Shown one piece after another: positions 17,790 through 31,000 of a stretch of 64,000 bases of DNA. The notes beneath the pieces are model-generated. The model saw only the letters and a program-made list of their open reading frames with translations. It ran no database searches and was not told the DNA's origin. The DNA comes from Bacteroidota bacterium. Its GTDB lineage: Bacteria; Bacteroidota; Bacteroidia; UBA4408. Position numbers and translations under genes: made by a program. The stretch covers positions 434,001 to 498,000 of the forward strand of contig JADKCP010000001.1 in the NCBI GenBank assembly GCA_016718805.1. The letters are read 5' to 3'. Positions within the stretch are counted from its first letter, which is position 1. Every line of letters begins with the position of its first letter.

Positions 17790-20700
17790 TTAATCCAAAA
17801 TCATTAGTTGAATTGTAACAGACGTACCCAAGCCGACTTCACTTTCAATGCTAAGTTTCCCTTTTATAAATTCCAACAATTCAACAATAATAATATAGCC
17901 TAATCCATTACCATTTTCGCTGATAATAGGCATAATACTATGAGTTGAATCTTTATTAAGAATAGAACTGAGATGTTCTTTTTGCTCTTTTTTCATTCCA
18001 ATACCATTGTCCTTAACTGTAAAGAAATAGCCGGTAGGAGTGAAGTTCCCTATTATTTCAACACTACCATTTTCAGTAAATTTACATGCATTCGAAATAA
18101 GATTGTGTAGCACTATAGATAAAATTGTTGCATCTGATTTTATAATATCTTCCTCAGAAATTGATACACTTATTTTTGTGTTTTTTGAAGCTGCCATCTC
18201 AATAAATTGTTCACTTATTTCTTCAACAAATGCAGCAACAGCAATATTTCCTTTAGTAATAATAATGCGCTTATTTTGATGCTTAATCCAGCTTAAAATG
18301 TTCTGTGCATTGTCGCGAAGCTTTTGTGTAGTGTTCTTTATATCAGACAACACCGATTGCATATTTTCATGGTTGAGTGGACTATTTTTACTGGCACTTT
18401 TTTGAGCTACAACGGTTATAAAATTTAGGGGAGTAATTATATCATGAGCAATAATCGATATGAGTTTATCTTTTACACTTACCGATTGTTTTAGTTCTTC
18501 ATTGGCTTTAATTAATTCTGCAGTTCGTTGCTGCACGCTTAGTTCCAACGCTTTGTTTCGTTTGTTGATATTATAAGCATAAATGCGTGCGACTATAAAT
18601 GTAAATAGAGCCGCCAGTAATATACATCCAAGTAAAAACCAAAATGTTTCGTAATATTTTTTGTCAACGGTAAATGGAATGGAAGCTACAATAAAGTCGT
18701 TTGGATTTAATCCACTTCTTTTCCTTAGCTTAAAAATATAATTACCCGATGGAAGGTTAGAAAAGGAAACATTGTTTTGATTACTCGTTAAACGCAGCCA
18801 TTGTTTTGAATAACCTTCCAGTTTATATTCAAGCATTAAATTGTCGGCAGTTCCCCAAAAAGGAGTTGAAAAATCAATTCGAAGAAGTCTGCAGTTGCTA
18901 GGGATTAGGTTCTGACTTGCGTTTATTTGCAGACTATCATCAGCAAAAATTCCGTCAATGTAAAGCGCTGAAGAAAAGTCTGGATCCTTAATTTCGGTAG
19001 GTTTAAACCATACCAATCCTTCTCCGTTCGGGAGCGATGTATAACCATTTTTTAAAGTAATATAGGAGGGAACACAACCACCATTAAATTCTGGACTTAC
19101 TATACCTTCTTCTTCACCGTAATGCAAAAAACTTACTACATAACTTGTATCATAAAAGTATTTTTCAAGATCGGCAAAGCGTGTTTTATAAATCCCATTG
19201 CTGGTAGCAATCCAAGTATAGCCGGCCGAATCATTCACAAAAAGATAGGCTTGTTGCAAATAATGATTGGCGTCTTGTGGCATTTTTCGGGTTATATCAT
19301 CCTTGTAAAAATAATATCCACGACCAAATGTACTGATCATCAAAAAGTCTTTATAAACAACAAAACTGTAGGGGTATTTTTGATATAGTTCCTTTACTGT
19401 ATCTAATTCTTGCGTAATTGGGTCGTACTTAAACAGGCCGGTATAATTGCATACTAAAAGCTTGTTATTCTTCCATCGCATGAGTTGAAAAATATTTGAA
19501 TTAGAATTGTTATTTTCCAATTCTTTCACAATTTTCAACGTGTCATTTTTTACATATCCAATACTTTGTGTACAGCCTACCCAAAGTGAATCTCCTTCTT
19601 CATAATAGCACAACACCAATTCTTTTTTTGGATTGATAATAGTTTTAACCTCATTTGTTTTTGGATTGTATCGCCTCAAAACTCGCTCGCTATTTATGTA
19701 CCACAACCATCCGGATTTATCACGAAATACATTTTCCGAATAATTTCTATCTAATTTTAAAGCGCTTTTTTGCCCTCCCTTCTTGGTAAATTCTCTTCCC
19801 CAATCGGTATATACGGTATTGCTGTCAATATCAAGTTGAAAGTAGTACGCATTATTGGTCCCCCTTTCGGGATTGGGATAGGTTAAAAATTTGAACTTTT
19901 GTTCTTTGAAAACAAACAGCCCCCTACTATCCGTTGCAACTAACACTATTTCTTCTTTTGGTCGGTAAATGAGCGATGTAACTAAACAGTTTTGAGGTAT
20001 TTCGTTCGTGAGAAGTTTGCTCTTTATACTATTGGGTTCAGAAACATCAGTTGTTAATTCGAACAAACTATTTTCCACTAATAAACAACCTGAAGGAGAT
20101 GAATAATCCCAAAATGTATTGCTTAGTAATTCGGGTTGGTTCTTAAAGATTAACGAATTAGCTAAATCTCCGGATAGCACGCAGGGTAATACTTTCCATG
20201 AATTTACATCAATGCGGTAGATTTGATTGTTGCTAGAAAAAAAATAAATCTGATTATTAATTCGGATGAAATGAGTGGGAGAGTAAGATTGCAAATCGAG
20301 ACTTCGTTTGAGCTGGGTAAAGTGGTAATATCCAACACCGGTTTTCGTGCGAATAATTGCATCTTCAAGTGATATAGGAAACAGTGTTAGTGGAGGGTAA
20401 AACCAAGAATTATCTCGTTTATTATTAAAATGAGGAGTAGTAGCATTTAGGTAAAACGATTTACTAGGTAGAATTCCTTTGGGAGTAAAATAATTTATTG
20501 AATTTACCGCACCTTTTCGAATAGCAAGTATTTCTTGGTTTTTAATTTCAAACACAGTCCCACTCACATCACAAGCCAGTAATTCATTTTGACTAGTTTT
20601 ATTAATCATAAAACTAGAATAGGGAACCGAACTAGTTGTAAAATTTCGAAATTTAAATCCGTCAAATCTCAACAATCCATTGCTGTAACTTATCCATAAA

Positions 20701-20855
20701 AATCCGGCACTATCGAGCTGTAGCGATTGTAAATTATTTTCGGGTAAGCCATTTTTTGTTGTATAATTTGTAATGTGATACTTGTTTTGTGCAAATGAGC
20801 AAAAAAAATAAAATTGCAAACACAGTAAAAAACTAAAGTATCTGAGTTTCTTCAT
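17790..20855 (-). CDS. Two-propeller sensor histidine kinase (HisKA type), cassette B
   Basis: A 1021-residue membrane kinase. It has a signal peptide ending near FCSFAQ, a periplasmic propeller region (FLWISYSNGLLRFDG near the N-terminus, YTWIATSNGIY further on), a Y_Y_Y domain (about 652-725), one membrane helix (about 739-762), a short coiled linker, a HisKA domain with H804 in SIIAHDIITPLNF, and a C-terminal HATPase domain (NLISNACKFTENG, DNGIGM, GNGLGY). It has the same length and order as the cassette C kinase (42248-45313), its clear paralogue. The gene overlaps the upstream regulator gene by 4 bp, so the two are translationally coupled. A classical HisKA kinase beside a LuxR/NarL-type regulator is a less common pairing than HisKA_3 with NarL. 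The ligand is unknown. Confidence 0.93.
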   Translation of the reverse strand: MKKLRYFSFLLCLQFYFFCSFAQNKYHITNYTTKNGLPENNLQSLQLDSAGFLWISYSNGLLRFDGFKFRNFTTSSVPYSSFMINKTSQNELLACDVSGTVFEIKNQEILAIRKGAVNSINYFTPKGILPSKSFYLNATTPHFNNKRDNSWFYPPLTLFPISLEDAIIRTKTGVGYYHFTQLKRSLDLQSYSPTHFIRINNQIYFFSSNNQIYRIDVNSWKVLPCVLSGDLANSLIFKNQPELLSNTFWDYSSPSGCLLVENSLFELTTDVSEPNSIKSKLLTNEIPQNCLVTSLIYRPKEEIVLVATDSRGLFVFKEQKFKFLTYPNPERGTNNAYYFQLDIDSNTVYTDWGREFTKKGGQKSALKLDRNYSENVFRDKSGWLWYINSERVLRRYNPKTNEVKTIINPKKELVLCYYEEGDSLWVGCTQSIGYVKNDTLKIVKELENNNSNSNIFQLMRWKNNKLLVCNYTGLFKYDPITQELDTVKELYQKYPYSFVVYKDFLMISTFGRGYYFYKDDITRKMPQDANHYLQQAYLFVNDSAGYTWIATSNGIYKTRFADLEKYFYDTSYVVSFLHYGEEEGIVSPEFNGGCVPSYITLKNGYTSLPNGEGLVWFKPTEIKDPDFSSALYIDGIFADDSLQINASQNLIPSNCRLLRIDFSTPFWGTADNLMLEYKLEGYSKQWLRLTSNQNNVSFSNLPSGNYIFKLRKRSGLNPNDFIVASIPFTVDKKYYETFWFLLGCILLAALFTFIVARIYAYNINKRNKALELSVQQRTAELIKANEELKQSVSVKDKLISIIAHDIITPLNFITVVAQKSASKNSPLNHENMQSVLSDIKNTTQKLRDNAQNILSWIKHQNKRIIITKGNIAVAAFVEEISEQFIEMAASKNTKISVSISEEDIIKSDATILSIVLHNLISNACKFTENGSVEIIGNFTPTGYFFTVKDNGIGMKKEQKEHLSSILNKDSTHSIMPIISENGNGLGYIIIVELLEFIKGKLSIESEVGLGTSVTIQLMILD

Positions 20856-21490
20856 CCTGCAATTTCAAAATTGTACAAATTCGCCATATTTTGTAAATCT
20901 ATGATGTTTGAAACACCTAACTTATCAAATAGACGAGCCTTAAATGTAGTTACAGTATTAGACTTTACATTGAGTTGTAACCCAATTTCTTTAATACTTA
21001 GTCCTTTTAATAAATAATTCAGCACTTCCAATTCGCGGTCGCTAAGTTGTTTAAAGGGATTGCTATCTACAGATTTCATTTTTAAATCTGCATTTCTTAG
21101 CATTTGTAATTCAGGACTCACATAGTTTTTTCCGTCTAAAAAAAGCTCTAGGGCAATCAATACTTCTGATTCGGGACTTTGCTTTTTTAAAAAGCCATTT
21201 GCTCCGAGACGTAAAACAGGTTTAGCAAAAATTTCCTCAGGACTCATGGTGTAAATCAAAATAAAAACATCCGGTAGATGGCTTCTAAGATTGCTAAGAA
21301 TTTCCATCACGTTTCCATCCTGTAATTGCATATCGAGTATGAGATGGCTAATTTCATTCGTTTTTACCATTTCCAAAATCCCCTTGCATGTCTCAGTTTC
21401 AAATATTTCAATGTTGCTGAAATGAGTGTCTAATAAAAACTTTAATCCTCTTCGAATAATCACATGGTCATCCGCAATTAATAGTTTCAT
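20852..21490 (-). CDS. LuxR/NarL-family response regulator, cassette B
   Basis: A 212-residue regulator. The receiver domain has the acidic pair in LLIADDHVIIRRGL, the phospho-acceptor D53 in LILDMQLQDGN, and the conserved Lys in GFLKKQSPE. A LuxR-type helix-turn-helix follows (about 145-208, LSDRELEVLNYLLKGLSIKE, then KSNTVTTFKARLFDKLGV). It is first in the operon with the kinase at 17790-20855 and is divergent from the giant gene at 22003. Its recognition-helix region is almost identical to that of the cassette C regulator (KSSTAATFKARLFDKLGV). This fits the finding that the giant promoters of B and C share the same TTGTAG-N8-CTACA repeat. Activation of the giant gene is inference. Confidence 0.93.
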   Translation of the reverse strand: MKLLIADDHVIIRRGLKFLLDTHFSNIEIFETETCKGILEMVKTNEISHLILDMQLQDGNVMEILSNLRSHLPDVFILIYTMSPEEIFAKPVLRLGANGFLKKQSPESEVLIALELFLDGKNYVSPELQMLRNADLKMKSVDSNPFKQLSDRELEVLNYLLKGLSIKEIGLQLNVKSNTVTTFKARLFDKLGVSNIIDLQNMANLYNFEIAG

Positions 21491-21828
21491 GTTCGGTCTG
21501 TTTAGGGGTTTATTTTGTTGATGCTAAATTAGTTTTTTTCAGAATTGTAAATTAAAAAGAACAAAAAGTAACGTATTATTAAATTAATAACTAATTATTC
21601 GAGTATCATCAAGAATGTAAACAGGAAGTTATATGTATGAAAAGTCAAGTCACAATTACTTGATAAATTTTAGATGAGATTTTCTATTACAAGCAGTTTG
21701 CAATGAGCATTCTAATGGTTAATTCGGATATACTAAATTCGAGATTTTTCTTCGATAATTTGGGATACTTTAAAAGTAAAACAACAGGATTCATTTAGTT
21801 TAATTTGCTTAAAATTAACCAACAAAAG

Positions 21829-21848
21829 CCCCCTAATTTCACCCCTAA
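21829..21848 (+). promoter_or_regulatory. Tandem type 1 half-sites
   Basis: CCCCTAA occurs twice in direct orientation, 12 bp apart, about 30 bp upstream of the type 2 operator. Neither copy has a good TTAGGGG partner two bases downstream, so they are only half-sites of the cassette A motif. Confidence 0.35.
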
Positions 21849-21878
21849 TATTTTACCATTCATCGATTTTATTGAGCT

Positions 21879-21924
21879 TGTAGGGTTTACACTACAGTAC
21901 AATTTGAATTCTAATATAGTTTTG
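21879..21924 (+). promoter_or_regulatory. Type 2 operator plus -7 box, cassette B giant promoter
   Basis: TGTAG-N8-CTACA (21879-21896) can be read as an 8-2-8 palindrome with one mismatch. The exact -7 box TAGTTTTG (21917-21924) begins 21 bases after it, the same distance as in cassette C. There is no TTTG at the usual -33 position, where the right arm of the repeat lies instead. This suggests dependence on an activator. Confidence 0.68.
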
Positions 21925-22002
21925 TAGAAAGCACGATACGCTTTTAAAAATTCGAATTATTCTCATAAGTAAACCTAACACAAACAATAAAATCAATTAA
22001 TC

Positions 22003-25000
22003 ATGAGTAAAAACTTCACTACAATTCAACGAATTAAACAGCTTAAAAATGTTTTGGCTGTTTTGTTTTTAATTTTGATACTATGGGCCGGTAAATTGCA
22101 GGCACAAGTAACTGTGAGTCCTGGCGTTGGTGGCCCTTACGCAACGGTAAATGCAGCCTTTGCTGCAATTAACGCAGGTACGCATACAGGAGCTGTTACC
22201 ATTGCTATCTCAGCAAACACAACTGAGCCCGCTGCACCTACAGTTTTGGCTGCCAATGGTGTAGGTGCTGCAAACTATAGTAGTATTACTATTTATCCCA
22301 CCTCAGCAAGTGTTGTGGTAGCAGGTGCAAGTACTGCTACTAATGGTGTTTTAGTTTTTAATGGTGCCGATAATATAACCATTAATGGTAATTTGAATAA
22401 TGGGTCTGGTACTACTAGAAATCTAACTATCCAAAATACACCAGCAGCAGTAACAACAGCCCACAGTGTGTTATGGTTTCAAGGAACTGCTACGGCGCCT
22501 GCATTAGGATGTACCAATATAGTTGTAAAAAACACTAACATTCAAGGTAACGGAAACTTGGCAGGAACAACTGGAACTACAACTTATTCTACAGGTATCG
22601 TTTTTGTTGGTACTACAGCAGCGTCCTCAACCACTCTTGGAGCAAATCACGATAACATTACAATTAGTAATAATTTAATAAAGAGAGTTACTAATGGAAT
22701 TCATATGGGAAATGCAATAGCTACTCCTATTACCAATTTAATAATTCAAGATAATGAAATTGGTTCTGCAGTAGCTGCTGAGGCTGTTTACTATCGCGGT
22801 ATGTGGTTAAGTAATATTTCTGGTGCTATTGTTCGCAGAAATCATGTTTTTAATATAATCCCAACACTTTCTACCCAAACATTAGATAGAATGGGTATCG
22901 AAATAGCAGGAACAGGTAGTGCAAATAATTTGATTGAAAGAAACCATATTCATGGATTAGCTACTTATAGTACAAGCGGTTATGGTGGTTATGGAATAAA
23001 TATCAATGGTGGAAATAATCACACAATAGTAAACAACTTGGTTTATGATATCCAAGGATATGGATGGACTACACAAGCTAATTGCCCGGAAGGTATAAGA
23101 TTATCAGCAGGCACTGGACATAAAGTTTATTACAACTCTGTTCACCTATATGGACAATTAACTGGAACAACAACTCGATATTCGGCTGCATTTGTTGTAG
23201 CTGCCACAACAGTTACAGGTATTGATGTAAGAAATAATATTTTCAGCAATCAAATGACTGCACCCAACTCAACAACAACTGAGAATATGGTGATGTGGTT
23301 CGCTGCTTCTTATAATTTTGCTACAGCTGGAAATACAATTAATAATAATGGAATATTTTTGACACCTGCGTCTGCAAATCATATTGTTGGGAAAGTAGGT
23401 ACTACAGTAGGTAGCGGAAATTCTACTTCATTAGGGGCATGGCAAACTGCATCATCAGGAGATGCCAATTCAGTTCCTTCAACATCACAACTCGCTCCAT
23501 TTACCTCTAACACGAATCTTACAATACCAGTGTCTACAAGTACTCTACTTGAGTCAGGTGGTATTGCTATAGCTTCTTTAGGATTGCCTAATTCGGATTA
23601 TACAGCAACAAGTCGTCCTGCAGGAACAGGAATAGCGCCAGATATTGGAGCTTATGAATTTGAAGGAATTGGTGCCGGTGGTTGTACTACACCTCCAACT
23701 CCAGGAACCGCTACTGCAACACCAAATTCAGGTATTTGCCCGGGGGCTACAATAGTACTTGATTTAACTGGAGCGAGTGGTGGAATTGGCCAAACTTACC
23801 AATGGCAAAGTTCAGCTACATCTGGAAGTGGTTTTACCAACATTGGTGGTTCACAAGGAGGTAGTTTATTAAATACTACTGCAACAACAACTTTGTATTA
23901 CCGTTGCTTAGTAACCTGTAGCGGCAATACACAAACATCTACTGAGGTCTTAGTTACTTTAAACCCTGCACTTCCTGCAGGAACATATACAATTAATTCA
24001 GCTTTACCAACTGGTGGTACAAATTACCAAACCTTTAATGATGCAGTTGCTGCCTTGAGTTGCGGAATTGCCGGACCAATTGTTTTTCATGTAGATGCCT
24101 CAAGCGGACCTTATGTTGAACAAGTTCAAATTGGGTCCATATTTGGAACTTCGGCCGTTAATACCATAACTTTTAATGGAAATGGACGTGAGTTGACGTT
24201 TGCTGCCACTTTGAGTACTGCTCCTGGAACATTTGTTTTAAATGGTGCCGACTACATTGTAGTTAATAATTTAACAATCAGTAGTACAGGAACAACTTAT
24301 GGTTTAGCATGTCATTTATGGAATGGCGCTAATAACAATAGCTTTACAAATTGTACGTTTACTGTTCCAGCTGATTTAACTCCAACAACCTTGGTTCCGT
24401 TCTCAATAAGTGGCTCAGCTACATCAGGTACTGCAACAGGTACAGGAGGAGATAACAATACGGTTACCGGATGTACCATGAATAGTGGTTATTACAATAC
24501 TACTTTAGTAAGCGGAAGTAATAACCAAGTTATCAATTGTACGATATTAAATTTTTATTTCTACGGAGTTTATGTTAGTTCACAAATAGGATCGCTAGTT
24601 AGTGGCAACACTATTCAACGTCCAACACGCACAAATGGAAGTACATTCTATGGTGTATATGTTATTGGAACTTCAAATAACAATTTGGTTGAAAAGAATA
24701 GAATAAGCCGACCTTTTGAAATGAATCCAACTAGCACATCAACAGCTTATGGAATTTATTGCAGTATTGATGCCAGTCCGGGAAGTGAGAATAAATTTTA
24801 TAACAACCTCATTTCAGATATGAGCGGTGATGGTCTTACTGCAGGACTTTATTTAACAGGTGCCGATTATGTGAAAGCATATCACAATACAATTTCTCTT
24901 GATAATGCTGCATCTACTGCAGGAACTACCTATGGTATTTACAGCACTGGAACTCTTGGAGGAATAGACATTAAGAACAACATGATTACTGTAAGACGCG

Positions 25001-28000
25001 GTGGAAGCGGAACAAAATATTGTTTGTACTTTACAGGCGGTTTACAAACTTCGAATTACAACAACTTGTTCATAAACTCTCCTGCTGGAACAAATTATGT
25101 AGGATATAATGGTACAACAAATTTTAATACCTTACTTGATTGGCAAGGTGCCAATGGTGGAATTTGGGATCAACAAAGTGCTGACGCAGATCCAAACTTT
25201 ACTAATCCTGGCTTAGGAAACTATCAACCAAATTCAATTTCTGTGGATGATATTGGTACTCCTGTTGGTGTAAGTACAGATATACTAAATAATTCGAGAT
25301 CATTGGTTAACCCAGATATTGGAGCCTATGAGTTTACTATTCCTGCAACAATCGATTTGGGGGCTTTTGAACTTGTTACTCCTGCTGCAACAGGGTGTTA
25401 TTCAGATGTTGAAACCATTGTAGTTAAAATTAAAAATTACGGAAGTGCGGTTAATTTTACTACTCACCCAACTACAGTAACATGTAATGTAACTGGTGCG
25501 GGAACAGCTACATTAACCGGAACGCCAACAGGAATTTTGGGTGTTAATCAAACCATGAATGTAACACTTACTGGCACATTTGATATGAGCGTAAATGGTG
25601 TTTACAACTTTGATGCATTTACAACTTGTGCTAGTGATTTATTGCCACTAAACAATTCAATGACTACTGAAACTATAACAAGAGCTGCTGTTGTAGCAGG
25701 GACCTTGGCCTCTAGTCAAACCGACCTTTGCCTTTCAGGAGCTCCTGTAATTACACTTACTGGAAGTGCAAATGGAAGTATTCAATGGCAATCTTCAACA
25801 ACTAGTGCTACAGGTCCTTGGACAAATGTAGGTGCCGGTTTAAGTACATATTCGCCGGGAACTATTTCAACTACAACTTATTTTCAGGCAATTACATCTT
25901 GTTTATTAGCCTCTGCTACAAGCAATGTAGTTACGGTAACAGTGAATAATCCAAGTTTAACTGGAACAAATAGCCCACAAAATTTGTGTGGTACCGGTTC
26001 AGTTAATTTTACTGGAACAGCATCACCAGGATCAACTTTAAATTGGTATGCAGCTGCTTCAGGAGGTACACCATTATTTACCGGTTCTCCATTTACCACA
26101 CCAGTAATTTCTACAACTACAAATTATTGGGTGGCTGCAAGCGCAGGTGGTGGAGGATCAACTAACGTAGGTGCGCTTTCTCCTTCTATTGGAACAACTT
26201 CAACTTCTACTTTAACCAATCACTTTATGATTTTTGATGTAGTAACTTCAAGTTTAACCATTAATACAGTTACTATTTATCCTACAGCTGCTATTGGTAG
26301 CAATTACGACATTGTAATTCAAAACTCTGGATCAACTCAAATATTTTCAACCGGAACATTTACGAATACAGTAACTGGTGGTAGCACACCACAAGTAGTT
26401 ACGCTCAATGCAACCTTACCTGCAGGTACCGGATATAGAATGGGCGTTATTACAAATGCCGGAATGACTAGAAACACAACAGGGGCATCTTATCCATATA
26501 GTGCGCCTGGTTATTTGAATATTACCGGAAATACATTTGATGTAAATTATTGGTATTATTTTTACGATTGGAGCATCGTAACAGGTTGTGAATCTTCTAG
26601 AACAATGGTTACTGCAAATGTTACTGCAGCTCCTACAATATCACCTAGCACCACATTGTCATTGGTTTGTAGTGGTGGATCTACGACTTTGAACGTAAGT
26701 AGTTCAAACCCGGATTATACCTATACTTGGATGCCTGGTAGTTTAACTGGAACCTCCGTGAACGTGAACCCTGCATCAACTCAAATTTATACTGTTACAG
26801 CAGTTGATAATTCTGCTGGACCATTCACAGGCTGCACACAAGTTGGCAATGTTACAATTACTGCCCAGCCGGCAGCTGCAACTATAGTTTCAACTCCGGA
26901 AGGATTCTGTTTGGTTGGGGGGTCTGCAACATTAACTTTAAATCCTTCATCCGGTTATCCTGTTAACTCTATACAATGGCAAGATTCACCAAACAATAGT
27001 GTTTTTAATCCTATTGTAGGTGCTGTAAATCCAAGCTATGTGACACCTGTAATTACATCAACTACCTATTACAAGGCCCAAATTAAGGACGGTAACAATG
27101 CCGTTTGTCTTGAACCAACTTACTCTTTATTAATAAACGATCCACAGGTATTGACAACAACCCCTGGCTCTACTACAGGAACCGGAACGGTTAACCTTTC
27201 TGCTACAAGTACACCTGGATCAAGTTTAAAATGGTATGCGGCTCCCACAGGTGGTACAGCTTTGTTTACTGGACCTACCTTTACAACACCTCCAATTGGA
27301 GCAACCACTAATTATTATGTTTCGGCAAGTGCGGGCACAGGCTCAACTTATACCGGTAAGCCAACTCTAGATTTAGCTGCAACAACCGGAGGAGGATTAG
27401 CTAGTTATACAAATTTTGATGCGTATTCTAATTTCATTTTGGAAACAGTTGATGTATATCCGTTCGGTGCCACTGATGGCGCTGCAGGTACAGTTACGGT
27501 TGAATTGAGAAACTCAGCAGGTACTTCACTAATGACTCAAGTGGTAAATGTTATTGCACATAGTTCTACTGCATTGAGTGTTCCACAAACGATTACACTT
27601 AATTTCCCAATAACCCCAGGTACTGGATATAGGCTAGGAGTAGCTGCTTGGACAGGCGGTGTTACCAACATGTATAGAAATGACAATGGAGTTTATCCTT
27701 ATACTGTGCCTGGTGTAATGAGTATTACAGGCGCATCAATTGCATCACCACCTTATGTTTATTTTTATTACAATTGGAAAATTTCAACTCCATGTGAAAG
27801 TGGAAGAACTGCAGTTCAAGCTGAATATATCGCACCTGCTTTGGATGCAAGCATAGCATTAAATGCACCTGCGCCACCAAGTGCAGTTGCAGGTATGAAT
27901 ACTGTATCGGTGAATATTTCTAACTTAAGTGTTTCTACTACGATTACCGATTTGAGTTTATCTTATACTGATGGAATAGTTTCCAATACCGAATCTTTTT

Positions 28001-31000
28001 CAGGTTTAAATATTCTAGCTGGTACAAGTCAAATAGTTACCTTTTTGGTGCCTTACAACGTTGTAAATACATTTAATTTTAGTGCCTCAATTCTTACAGT
28101 GAATGGTGTCCCGGATGCTAGTTCAGCTAATAATACAACGACCCCTGTAAGTATTTGTGTTGGTTTAGCTGGAAACTATACAATAAATTCAACCTTGCCA
28201 ACTTCAGGGACCAATTTCAATAATTTAGTTGATGTAGGAATTGCACTTTCTTGCGGTATTTCAGGTCCGGTTGTATTTGACATGCAATCATCCTTTACCG
28301 AACAAGTTACAATAACACCAATTAACGGAGCATCTGCAGTTAATACAATTACGTTTAATGGAAATGGAAATTCATTAAGTTATGCAGCAACAGTTAGTAC
28401 TGCACCACATACTCTTGCATTAAACGGGGCCGATTATTTACGTTTCAATGATTTAACATTTAATGGTACAGGCGGTACCTATGCTCTTGTTTGTCACTTA
28501 TGGAATGGTGCTGATAACAATATGTTTACAAATTGTACCTTTAATGCTCCAGCCAATGGAACTTCAACTACTCAAGTTCCTTTCTCTATAAGTGGTTCAG
28601 CAACCTCCGCAACTGCTGTTGGTGTAAGTGGTAATAACAATATTATTACAGGTTGCACAATGTTTAGTGGATACTACAATACTACCCTTGTAGGCGCTAG
28701 CGCGACACCAAACACAGGAAATCAAGTTATCAACTGTAATATACTGGATCAATATTTTTACGGTATATATTGTTCAAATCAAAATGGAGCAATTATTCGT
28801 GGTAATAATTTATCAAGACCAACACGAACAACTTTAAGTACTTTTTATGGAGTTTATGTAATTGGTACAAGTTCAAATATGTTGGTAGAGAAAAATACTA
28901 TCCGCAATACGTATGCTACAGCTCCGTCTACTACTGGAACAACTTACAATATTTACTGTACAATAGATGCAACTGCAGGAAACGAAAATAAGTTTATTAA
29001 TAATTTAATAGCTGACATTAATTTTGCTGGAACTATTTATGGAATGTACATGTCAGGATCTGATTATTGGAAGGCTTACCATAATACAATTTCATTAAAC
29101 CAAACTTCATCTACTTCCACTTCTACGGCTTACGGAATTTATTGCACAGGAACCGTAAATTATGATGTAAGAAACAACTTGGTTTACATAACCAGAGGAG
29201 GTGCAAGTACTAAATATTGTGTTTATTACAGCAATCCAGGAGTTGCAACTAGTAACAATAATAACCTATACATTAACGCTGCTGCCGGAACTAACTATGT
29301 AGGTTATAATGGTGTCGGTTACACCACACTTTCGGCATGGCAAGCAGCTAACCCTTCGCTAGATAACTTATCAGCTTCTGTTGACCCACTTTTCATTAAT
29401 CCTGCCGGAGGAAATTATACCCCAAATGCACCGGCACTCAATGGTATTGGTGCTAGTCTTGGTATTGTTGATGATTTAGTAGGTACACCCAGAACAGCGA
29501 ATCCTGATCCCGGTGCTATCGAATTTGGAATCGCAGTAGCACCTCCTTCTTGCGCATCAGTTACAGTAAACAACGTAAATTGTATATCAGCAACTTCATT
29601 AAGCTGGCCATATCCATCCGGCTTCCCTTCAGGTACCCTTGTTTATGTTGGGACTGACGGAGGAGGAGTTACAACTCCGATTAGTCTTGTAGCTGGTCAA
29701 GATATTGGAATTGCTAACAGTATTACACTTCCTGCTTTACAAGCTGGAACTTTGTACTATTATTATATTGAACCATACAATGCACTTGGTTCTGCAACGG
29801 GTTGTACTATTGGTTCATTTACATCAGGATCAAGTGTTACTCAAACTCCAACTCAATCACCTAGCTCTTATACCGAAACTATGGACAATAACGTAACGCC
29901 ACCTGCATTACCTTGTGGAATGACCTCTTCGAACGAAAACTTCCCGGCAGATGCATTTACCTGGTATACTGCAAGTGGAGCTGCAAATGCTCACGCAGGT
30001 ACTCGTTATTTACGCATCGACAAGAATACCAACAATACCACTCCTAAAGATGATTGGATTTATAGCGCTCCAATGAATTTAACCGGTGGTAAATTGTACC
30101 GTATTTATTTCTGGCACCGTGTAGGAACTGCTGGTTCTGAAAACTTTGAAGTTTTCTTGAGCAACAGCAGCGATGCGGCTACCATGTTAACTACCTCAGC
30201 AGTATTCACAGGAGCAAGTAATTTGTTAACCTATAAATTAGATTCAACTGCTGATATTATTCCTCCGTTTAGCGGCATATATTATTATGGTATTCATGCC
30301 AATGGAGCAGCAAATGGCCGTAGTTTATACATGGACGATATTCAAGTAAAACAAGTTCCTGTTGCAGCTATGGATCCTGCTTCTTGTATCACCGTTCCAA
30401 GCTTGTACGATCAGTTGTTGGTACAACCTGTTTACCAGGCTCAAGATTACAAATTCAAAATTGAGAACCTTGCAAACAGCTTTAGCTATGAGTATACTCA
30501 TAACACCAATTCTGATTTCCGCTTGAAATGGGCACCGGGAGTAACCTATGATCTATCGTATGACGTTTCGGTATCCTACAAAAAGAACAATGTATGGAGC
30601 CCTTATGGACCATCTTGCGTTGTAACCATGGGCCCTTTCCCAACCACTCAATTGCGCGGTGCATCTTGTGGAGCAACCCTCACCGATTTGTATACTCCAT
30701 TGTATATTGACTCAGTAGGTGGTGCGAACGATTACGAATACAGAATTGTACAAAACACATTAGCATACGACCATACTTGGATGCGTGGTGCACCTGTATT
30801 AGACTACCGTTTGTATTGGGCATATCAAACATCACCACTATTGGTTGAGCGTGTACAATTTGGATTTACCTACGATGTACAAGTACGTGCTTTAGTAGGA
30901 CGTACCGGACCTGCACAAGGAAACTTACCTGGAACAATGGGAACCTTTGGTCCAACTTGTACAGTTACTTTGAATGGTCAGCCACAAACCCAATTAGTAG

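Larger units (their letters stand above)
21491..22002. other. 512 bp divergent regulatory region of cassette B
   Basis: No gene was seen. The region contains the type 2 operator and -7 box of the giant gene (21879-21924), two direct CCCCTAA half-sites (21829-21848), and a TTTAGGGG half-site (21501-21508) 10 bp upstream of the regulator start. The leader of the giant mRNA would be about 70 bases. Confidence 0.6.
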
